From the NCBI GenBank assembly GCA_030151845.1, contig JASLCM010000008.1:1-6275 (forward strand): DNA of 6,275 nucleotides, in the 5' to 3' direction. This document shows, piece after piece, positions 1 to 5,546 of the stretch; the first letter of the stretch is position 1, and each line of letters begins with the position of its first letter. The notes under the pieces are model-generated. The model was not told the origin of the DNA and made no database searches. It was given only the letters and a program-made list of their open reading frames with translations. The DNA is from Bacteroides sp. GTDB lineage: Bacteria > Bacteroidota > Bacteroidia > Bacteroidales > Bacteroidaceae. The position numbers and the translations under genes were made by a program.

Positions 1-504
1 TCCTCCCAAAGGGTTGGGTCTGTCTAATACGATAAACTCTTTTCCATTTTCGGCTGCAGCTTCCATAGCTACTCCCATGGTGCTGATGTAGGTAAACGAC
101 CGACAACCAATGTCTTGTATGTCGTACACCAATACATCGATCTCTTTCAACATTTCGGGAGTTGGTTTGCGTGTAGCTCCATAGAGAGAGAAGACGGGCA
201 GGCCAGTTGCAGCATCTACGGAGTTATCGACCTTATCTCCTGCGTGAATATCGCCACGAACTCCGTGTTCTGGTCCGTAGAGAGCAACCAAGTTCACATT
301 GGGTGCATGGTGTAAAACATCTACGGTAGAGGTTAGGTGGTTGTCTACTCCAGTAGGGTTGGTGATGAGTCCCACGCGTTTTCCTTCAAGGATCTTAAAG
401 TTTTGGTCTTTTAAAACTTCAATACCTGTCTTTATTTTTTGGGCCTGTGTTGGGCCTACGCAGAAAACGAAAAGTGCAAAAAGTATAGTTCCTATTTTTT
501 TCAT
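1..504 (-). CDS. namZ: DUF1343 / NamZ-type exo-beta-N-acetylmuramidase, N-terminal part (cut by left window edge)
   Basis: The first 168 codons are present; the rest lies beyond the left edge (family members are about 400 residues). Residues 1-21 form a Sec signal peptide (Lys-Lys, hydrophobic core, Thr-Gln-Ala before Gln22). Cys15 is not in a lipobox, so a soluble periplasmic enzyme is expected. Family hallmarks seen are GLITNPTG (45-52), LYGPEHGVRG (75-84), the VYDIQDIGCRSFTYI stretch (126-140) and LDRPNPLGG (160-168). DUF1343 proteins, exemplified by Bacillus subtilis YbbC/NamZ (GH171), remove MurNAc from the non-reducing end of peptidoglycan glycan fragments; Glu79 in the PEHG motif is a plausible catalytic residue by family analogy. 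The ATG at 504 lies 10 bases after the stop of the permease gene, so it is probably co-transcribed and is the last gene visible. The family assignment is strong; the exact substrate in this organism is inferred. Confidence 0.93.
   Translation of the reverse strand, partial: MKKIGTILFALFVFCVGPTQAQKIKTGIEVLKDQNFKILEGKRVGLITNPTGVDNHLTSTVDVLHHAPNVNLVALYGPEHGVRGDIHAGDKVDNSVDAATGLPVFSLYGATRKPTPEMLKEIDVLVYDIQDIGCRSFTYISTMGVAMEAAAENGKEFIVLDRPNPLGG
442..504 (-). other. Signal peptide coding segment of the NamZ-type protein
   Basis: Codons 1-21 encode a short basic start (MKK), a hydrophobic core and a Thr-Gln-Ala cleavage context followed by Gln-Lys. This predicts signal peptidase I cleavage after Ala21 and release to the periplasm. 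Among the five genes whose start lies in the window, this is the only one with a recognisable export signal. Confidence 0.82.
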
Positions 505-514
505 AATTGTTTGT

Positions 515-1819
515 CTATTTTTTACGTCCAAAAGCTGGATCGATCTGATTTTTTACTAAGAAAGAGGCTACAATACCAGGAATGGTACATAGGCATACCC
601 AAATAAAGAAGTTGGTGTAACCGATGTGGTCCTGAATCCACCCTGCAACCATTCCAGGAATCATCATTCCTAAGGCCATGAAACCTGTTGCAATGGCGTA
701 ATGTGCTGTTTTGTGCTCTCCTTCGGCAATATAGATGAGGTAGAGCATATAGGCTGTAAAGCCAAAGCCATAGCCTAGTTGTTCCAATGCAACACAGCTG
801 CTAATGAGCCAAATGTTGTCTGGTGTGGCCCATGCCATCCAAACGTAGAGGATGTCGGGTAGGTTAATGGCTATTGCCATGGGGATAATCCAATGCCTAA
901 ACCCATCTCTCGAGATTAAGAAACCTCCAATGATTCCACCCAAAAGGAGGGCAATAACACCAATGGTTCCATAGATCATACCTACGGTACCAGTCTCTAG
1001 TGCCAAACCGCCAACTTCTGTCTTATCGAGAAGGAAGGGAGAGGCAATCTTAGCCAATTGCGACTCTCCGAGTCGGTAGGTAAGTATGAAGAAGAACATT
1101 AGCCCTAAGTTTTTCTTTTTAAAGAAAGAGACAAAGGTGGCAAAGAACTCCTTGATGATGTTTGTTGCACTAAGGTTGGGACGTTTCACATCGGCATCGG
1201 GATGTGGAAGTACAAAATTATGGTAAATAGCTAGTGCTAGGAAGATACCGGTTAGCAGGTAGAAGGTGATGCTCCATGCCAAGGGAATATTGCCTGCTGT
1301 GGTTGGGAATAGGGTTCCCTTCTCCATTGCACCCGCAAACATAACCAGAACCCCTTGGCCAAAAATGGTGGCTAAACGGTAGGCTGTATTACGTATCCCT
1401 ACAAATAGTGATTGGTCTCCTGTGGTTAATCCAAGCATGTAAAACCCATCGGCAGCAATGTCGTGTGTGGCCGAGCTAAAGGCTAATAGCCAAAAGAAGG
1501 CCAGAGACATTTGAACGAAGTAGGTGGTGGGGATGAAAAAAGCAACCCCTGCAAATCCGGCAGCGATTAAGGTTTGCATGGCCACAACCCAGGCTCGTTT
1601 GGTTTTTACAAGGTCTACAAAGGGACTCCATAGGGGTTTGATAACCCAAGGGAGGTAGAGCCAAGAGGTGTATAGTGCGATGTCTGTGTTAGAGAGCCCC
1701 AGGCGTTTGTACATAATTACTGCAATGGTCATTACCGCAACATAGGGTAAGCCTTGTGCAAAATAGAGGGTAGGTACCCATGCCCAGGGGGTTATTTTTC
1801 TTTGGTTGTTCATAGTCAT
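515..1819 (-). CDS. AmpG-like major facilitator superfamily permease
   Basis: The 434-residue protein is strongly hydrophobic, with about 12 predicted membrane segments and a basic central loop near residues 205-237 that separates two halves, as in MFS carriers. AmpG-like signatures are FAQGLPY (20-26), LPWVIKPLWSPFVD (56-69, matching the AmpG region around KxLWSPxxD), HDIAADGFYM (119-128) and a helix-rich ATGFMALGMMIPG segment (377-389). E. coli AmpG imports GlcNAc-anhydroMurNAc muropeptides into the cytosol; it is longer (491 residues, with extra membrane segments), so this is a compact AmpG relative. Cargo could be muropeptides, MurNAc or a denuded disaccharide; the sequence cannot decide. 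It starts 6 bases after the SpoIID-family gene and ends 10 bases before namZ. Two ATGs, at 1819 and 1813, differ by two residues and either could be used. The MFS call is near certain and the AmpG-like call is good. Confidence 0.9.
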   Translation of the reverse strand: MTMNNQRKITPWAWVPTLYFAQGLPYVAVMTIAVIMYKRLGLSNTDIALYTSWLYLPWVIKPLWSPFVDLVKTKRAWVVAMQTLIAAGFAGVAFFIPTTYFVQMSLAFFWLLAFSSATHDIAADGFYMLGLTTGDQSLFVGIRNTAYRLATIFGQGVLVMFAGAMEKGTLFPTTAGNIPLAWSITFYLLTGIFLALAIYHNFVLPHPDADVKRPNLSATNIIKEFFATFVSFFKKKNLGLMFFFILTYRLGESQLAKIASPFLLDKTEVGGLALETGTVGMIYGTIGVIALLLGGIIGGFLISRDGFRHWIIPMAIAINLPDILYVWMAWATPDNIWLISSCVALEQLGYGFGFTAYMLYLIYIAEGEHKTAHYAIATGFMALGMMIPGMVAGWIQDHIGYTNFFIWVCLCTIPGIVASFLVKNQIDPAFGRKK

Positions 1820-1825
1820 ACGGAA

Positions 1826-3142
1826 TTAATAATTTTTCTTGATTTCGGCGCCAATGTAGTAATGGAGAAGGATTTTGTCGTAAGGACATCCTTGCTCACC
1901 CATTACTGCAGCTCCAATCTGACAGAGTCCAACACCATGTCCCCAGCCTGCACCAATTAGGGTGAAGGTCTCCGGTAGGTTATTCTTTAGGGCTCCTTTC
2001 TCTACTACAAAAGCAGAGCTGTAGAGGTGTGATTTGGAGAGAACTCTTCTTATTTCGAGTTCTTTACCTATGGTTAATGTTTTTTTGGTTCCTACAAGTT
2101 GAAGTGTGATTAAACGAGCAGATGTTCCTCGAGTGAGGGGAATAAGGTCTTGGATTCCTCCAAAATCGATCCCTGTGTTCTCTTGAATGAGTTGGGCTAT
2201 CTCCTCTTGGGTATAGCTCACTTTCCAACGATAGAAATCGGTTGTTTCTTGGTCGTAGTTGTTTAACACCTGACTCAATATCTTTTTGTTTGTTGTGTTA
2301 CAGAGTGCTTCGGGCGATCCAAGAATCCATGCTCGTGCCTCTTCCTCTTTTCGTAAGTTGGGGAAGGTCTCTGTAGCCAATGAATCTCTTTTCTTAGTGA
2401 GATAGGGGTGTGGAGAGTTTTCCCAACAGGTAGAGAACTCTTCGAACACGCCTCCACAACATTTGGAGAATCGTGCATCGCAAATCCTACCGTTGTACAT
2501 GAGGATCTCTCCTTCGGTTTCATCAACAGCTTGTTGAACCAATGGAGTGGTTGCTCGAGTGATACCTTGGTATCTCTGGCAGTGATCGTCTGCACAAACA
2601 TCAAAGTTGGTGTGGTCTTCTTTGTCGTACCACACAATGTGCTCTGTATCGCTCTTTATGGGTTTACTGCTAGAGACAAACTGATTGGTTTGAATCTCTT
2701 TGTTTTTTTGAATTTGTGCGAGTAGCCAGCTGCGAGAGATTACTGCATGGGCTTTTAATAACTCGAGTGAGGCATTGGCACTCATCTCCGAGGAGATAAC
2801 ACTCACTAAATATTCCTCTACGGGTAAAATGTTAATGGCGGTAAGCTTATCGCCTTCAACAAGGATACGAAGAGAGCCACGAAACTGCTGGTTCTCTTCG
2901 CGTTGCCAATGAAAATTGATACCAATGGTTACCTCTTTGAGTTCAAAATAGGCGGTATCGGGATCGGTAGGCAAAAAGACAAGTTCGTTGTATAGAATGT
3001 TGTTCCATACAATTTGGTTGTCCATGAGGAATACCTCTTGTTCGCCCTGTACCACCTGACCATTAAGGAGGTAGGGGGTATGCAGGGTGAATTTTATTTG
3101 AGGAGAAAAAAGTATGCCTACACTAACTTGGGGTGCTTTCAT
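1826..3142 (-). CDS. SpoIID/LytB-domain protein (lytic transglycosylase / amidase-enhancer family), no signal peptide
   Basis: A 438-residue protein covering a complete SpoIID domain. The segment LPVEEYLVSVISSEM (106-120) followed by LLKAHAVISRSWLLAQ (128-143) is the family core; Glu119 aligns with the catalytic Glu of SpoIID. His177, Cys183, His187 and Cys188 resemble the two-His two-Cys zinc site of clostridial SpoIID. CCGGVFEEF (228-236) corresponds to the SGG segment, and GAGWGHGVGLCQIGA (397-411) plus HYYIGAEI (427-434) form the C-terminal signature. SpoIID cleaves denuded peptidoglycan glycan strands; LytB members enhance amidases. The N-terminus (MKAPQVSVGILF) enters the fold directly with no hydrophobic leader. 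An in-frame TAA at 3155-3157, four codons upstream of the ATG, excludes a longer start in this reading. The protein has nine cysteines, more typical of the cytosol. It overlaps the upstream gene by 20 bases and precedes the permease by 6. The family is certain; location and substrate are open. Confidence 0.93.
   Translation of the reverse strand: MKAPQVSVGILFSPQIKFTLHTPYLLNGQVVQGEQEVFLMDNQIVWNNILYNELVFLPTDPDTAYFELKEVTIGINFHWQREENQQFRGSLRILVEGDKLTAINILPVEEYLVSVISSEMSANASLELLKAHAVISRSWLLAQIQKNKEIQTNQFVSSSKPIKSDTEHIVWYDKEDHTNFDVCADDHCQRYQGITRATTPLVQQAVDETEGEILMYNGRICDARFSKCCGGVFEEFSTCWENSPHPYLTKKRDSLATETFPNLRKEEEARAWILGSPEALCNTTNKKILSQVLNNYDQETTDFYRWKVSYTQEEIAQLIQENTGIDFGGIQDLIPLTRGTSARLITLQLVGTKKTLTIGKELEIRRVLSKSHLYSSAFVVEKGALKNNLPETFTLIGAGWGHGVGLCQIGAAVMGEQGCPYDKILLHYYIGAEIKKNY
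3123..3142 (-). other. 20-base overlap between DUF4922 gene end and SpoIID-family gene start
   Basis: The SpoIID-family ATG (3140-3142) lies inside the last codons of the DUF4922 gene, whose stop is at 3123-3125, in a different frame. No Shine-Dalgarno precedes the ATG. An in-frame TAA just upstream (3155-3157) leaves no longer start. The arrangement predicts translational coupling of the two proteins. Confidence 0.8.
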
Positions 3143-4061
3143 CTTGAATGGGTTTTAAAAGGGTTAGAATCTCTTGTTTAGAGAGAGAGACTTCCTTAAT
3201 AATTTCCTGAATTTTATTTGAATCCATCCGCTCAAAGTCAGATGCAATAGGAGTGATAAAGACTCCACCTAAATCGACTGATGCTGGGCTGCTTAGTAGT
3301 TTATCCTCTCCCTCTGCAAAGTAGCAGCTGGGGCGATGTTTCTTACGAAGCAATAGCAGAAGGTACCACTGATTCTCCTCTTTCCAGGCCAATAGATTAA
3401 GCATAGGCTCTGCCTCTCCTTCTTGAACAGGAAGAAGTTGATATACCTTTTCAAAGAGGGTTACTAAATCTTTGATTTGCTCCCCTTGAATGAGGAGTCC
3501 GTTTCTTGGCTCATCTTCGAGTAGAGCAAGTTTTGCTGTTCCCTCTTGGGTTATGGTTGTTCGCTCAAAAGTGTGTATCTCTGTTTCGAGAGGTAGGAAG
3601 CCTTTGTTTCCTGCCTGAAAGTGCATGTGGTCTGGAGCTGAGGCTCCACATTTAGGACCGTTATAAAAGAGTACATACTCATCCAACTGTTCGGCTAACG
3701 CCAACATATCCTCTACGCGATTGTCGATCAGTTGGTCAACATGGCTCGTATCGGGTATGGTTAGGTGTTTTGGGAAAATAGGAAAGGGATTAAGCAGTAC
3801 GGTGTACTGCTTATAGGGTATCCCTCTCTGTTCTGCCGGACGATTTTCTGAGCAAAGAAAACACTTCCTCTCTTGGATGGATTTTTTGTCTACTTTAGCT
3901 CCTGATGAGACAATTCGTGCTGGGTTAAACTGCACACGGTAGTTTACACCATTAACTTTTACCTCTTTGGTTTGTATGCCTGCTAGTGCTGCAAAGTTTT
4001 TGCCAGCCAGGGGCCACTCGTTGAGTTGTTCTTGTACGAATTGATCGACCTGTTTATTCAT
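3123..4061 (-). CDS. DUF4922-type protein, HIT-superfamily (GalT/Ap4A phosphorylase-like) nucleotidyltransferase or phosphorylase
   Basis: A 312-residue soluble protein without a signal peptide or membrane segment. In order it shows a Cys-X-X-Cys pair in KCFLC (66-70, possible metal site), YTVLLNPFPIFPKHLTIPD (86-104), a catalytic-looking CGASAPDHMHFQAG (138-151) with His145, His147 and Gln149 forming HxHxQ, and a C-terminal KKHRP (240-244) plus SPASVDLGGVFITP (258-271). This order matches GalT, Ap4A phosphorylase and the plant GDP-L-galactose phosphorylases, in which the second His of HxHxQ is the nucleophile that becomes nucleotidylated. I recognise it as the DUF4922 group, whose substrate I do not know. 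Expected chemistry, by family, is nucleotidyl transfer or phosphorolysis of a nucleotide sugar or dinucleotide. It begins 2 bases after the glycosyltransferase stop, and its last 20 bases overlap the SpoIID-family gene, so translational coupling is likely. A role in making or breaking an activated amino sugar is inference only. Confidence 0.83.
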   Translation of the reverse strand: MNKQVDQFVQEQLNEWPLAGKNFAALAGIQTKEVKVNGVNYRVQFNPARIVSSGAKVDKKSIQERKCFLCSENRPAEQRGIPYKQYTVLLNPFPIFPKHLTIPDTSHVDQLIDNRVEDMLALAEQLDEYVLFYNGPKCGASAPDHMHFQAGNKGFLPLETEIHTFERTTITQEGTAKLALLEDEPRNGLLIQGEQIKDLVTLFEKVYQLLPVQEGEAEPMLNLLAWKEENQWYLLLLLRKKHRPSCYFAEGEDKLLSSPASVDLGGVFITPIASDFERMDSNKIQEIIKEVSLSKQEILTLLKPIQDESTPS

Positions 4062-4063
4062 CG

Positions 4064-5527
4064 TTATCTTTTGTTATTCCTATTAATACGTGCTTCTAGC
4101 TCCCAAGTACGAATGCGGTCTTTGTAGGTGTTGTGTGCATTCATCTTAACGATATCTAATGAAGCGTCTGAGTTGTCTTCCCAACGGCGGCAAAGGTAGA
4201 GCACGTCATAGATACGTCCAATTTGGTAGTTGCGAGAGAAGTTTAAACCCAGGGCATAGTCTTCACCATAGCTTGTATTTGGAACTTTAATCTCTCTAAG
4301 TACAGGTGTGTAGAATGCACGAGGAGCACCTAGACCGTTGATGCGAAGCGCATTGTTGCGTCCGTTTTCGGGAGTCCACTCCTTGTGATCAATAATACCT
4401 GGAGCGATTTGGTTCATGTTGAAGTCGGTCATCATATAGGTTCCAACAACCATGGCACAGTTTTGCTCGTAGAAGGCATCTACTATGGTTTGTAGTGTGT
4501 TTTCATCGCTGTAAACGTCGTCACTATCCAATTGAACAGTAAATTTACCGCATTTTGGGTGGTGAACACCTGCATTCCAGCAACCACCAATACCTAAATC
4601 TTTTCTTTCGGGAATGATGTGAATGATGCGGTCGTCGTCGAAGCTCTCTATGGCCTCTGTTGTTCCATCGGTAGAGTGGTTGTCTACAACAAGTAGGTTG
4701 AATTTAAAGTTGGTTTTTTGTTTTAAAACCGAAGCGATGGCATCTTTAATGGTTTTAATTCGGTTTCTTACTGGAATAAGAACAGATGCTTGGTACTCAA
4801 ATTCATCGGCATCGAACTCGATGTGTGTGAATTTAGGTTCTAGGTAGCCACCAATCTCTTTGAGGTGCTCTGTACAAGCTTTTTCCATTTCGATTTGGAT
4901 TCCTCTGTTTTTAGGGTCTACATAGTCGAAAATCTTTTCACCACTCTTGCGTGTATCTTTTTCTACCTCAGAGTAAAGATACTCGTTGATGTGTTCGAGG
5001 GTGTACTTCTGACTCAATTTTAAGCGAAGGTCATAGAGTCCGGCTGCGGTATAAGTTGCTTTCATTCTGCTTGCCGATTCTACTAAGGCTGCTGTGTTGA
5101 ATAGAAGAAGAGATCCAAAGTTGAAATCGTCTCGCAGACTCCCTTTTTGGTAGTCGATAACAGGGGCATTCTTCTTGTTGCTACCCACAATTTGATAGTG
5201 GTCGGCATAGAGTAGGCCTGCTTGTGTGTCGTTTCCAATCTTTACCATTCTCTCTAGTGCAAAGTAACCCAACTCTAAAGTGGTGTACTTGGTATAAAGA
5301 AGCGTATAGTCTGAGTCGCTGTGTTGAGCGATAGCTTGAATGGTAGCCGATGCGGTTAGGGCAGGAACTGAAAGAACCTGACAGCCTAGAACTTCGGTTG
5401 TTTTTGTCTCTTGAGTATGAAGAAGGAAAATGGTTGTTTCTACAGCCGATTTTCTAATGTTTTGAATGGTCTCTTGAACTTGTGCCTCGTCGATAAAAGG
5501 GATGAAGCAATTAATTTTAGTTTTCAT
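4064..5527 (-). CDS. Family 2 glycosyltransferase with duplicated GT-A-like halves
   Basis: A 487-residue cytosolic protein with no membrane segment. The C-terminal half is a typical GT2 domain: ASVLIPVRNR (247-256), LLVVDNHSTDGT (278-289), the metal-binding DSDD (334-337) in KFTVQLDSDD, a GED motif (421-423) in the acceptor/catalytic-base region, and a CRRWEDNSD segment (446-454). The N-terminal half (about 1-230) resembles a second GT-A fold (CFIPFIDEAQVQETIQNI at 7-24; an acidic-motif position near 77-82 reads LYTKYT instead of Asp-X-Asp), so it is probably a non-catalytic relative. The start is taken at the ATG at 5527; an in-frame TTG at 5536 would add only three residues. The gene begins 19 bases after the beta-propeller gene, behind an AT-rich leader without a clear Shine-Dalgarno, and ends 2 bases before the DUF4922 gene. 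Donor and acceptor cannot be read from sequence. The operon suggests a cell-wall or surface glycan. Confidence 0.88.
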   Translation of the reverse strand: MKTKINCFIPFIDEAQVQETIQNIRKSAVETTIFLLHTQETKTTEVLGCQVLSVPALTASATIQAIAQHSDSDYTLLYTKYTTLELGYFALERMVKIGNDTQAGLLYADHYQIVGSNKKNAPVIDYQKGSLRDDFNFGSLLLFNTAALVESASRMKATYTAAGLYDLRLKLSQKYTLEHINEYLYSEVEKDTRKSGEKIFDYVDPKNRGIQIEMEKACTEHLKEIGGYLEPKFTHIEFDADEFEYQASVLIPVRNRIKTIKDAIASVLKQKTNFKFNLLVVDNHSTDGTTEAIESFDDDRIIHIIPERKDLGIGGCWNAGVHHPKCGKFTVQLDSDDVYSDENTLQTIVDAFYEQNCAMVVGTYMMTDFNMNQIAPGIIDHKEWTPENGRNNALRINGLGAPRAFYTPVLREIKVPNTSYGEDYALGLNFSRNYQIGRIYDVLYLCRRWEDNSDASLDIVKMNAHNTYKDRIRTWELEARINRNNKR

Positions 5528-5546
5528 ATGATTCAATTTAAATTAT

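Noticed and set aside
458..462. Cys15 of the NamZ-type protein as a lipoprotein attachment site
   Set aside because: The preceding residues (Phe-Val-Phe) do not fit a lipobox, and a normal signal peptidase I site follows at Ala21.
505..514. Terminator or promoter between the permease gene and namZ
   Set aside because: The spacer is 10 bases with no inverted repeat; it cannot hold either.
115..559. Plus-strand open frames across the namZ region (115-315 and 299-559)
   Set aside because: They lie opposite a gene with clear DUF1343 motifs, show no recognisable domain and have composition typical of an antisense shadow.
2275..2725. Open frames of 120 and 105 codons on both strands inside the SpoIID-family gene
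   Set aside because: Both overlap the well-supported catalytic and zinc-site region of the SpoIID domain and encode nothing recognisable.
5528..5536. Upstream TTG start for the glycosyltransferase
   Set aside because: It adds only three residues and the ATG at 5527 gives the usual short leader before the first strand of the fold.
5535..5544. Perfect 10-base palindrome AATTTAAATT in the longest spacer as an operator
   Set aside because: It is made only of A and T in an AT-rich translation-start region of a 19-base spacer, so chance is the better explanation.
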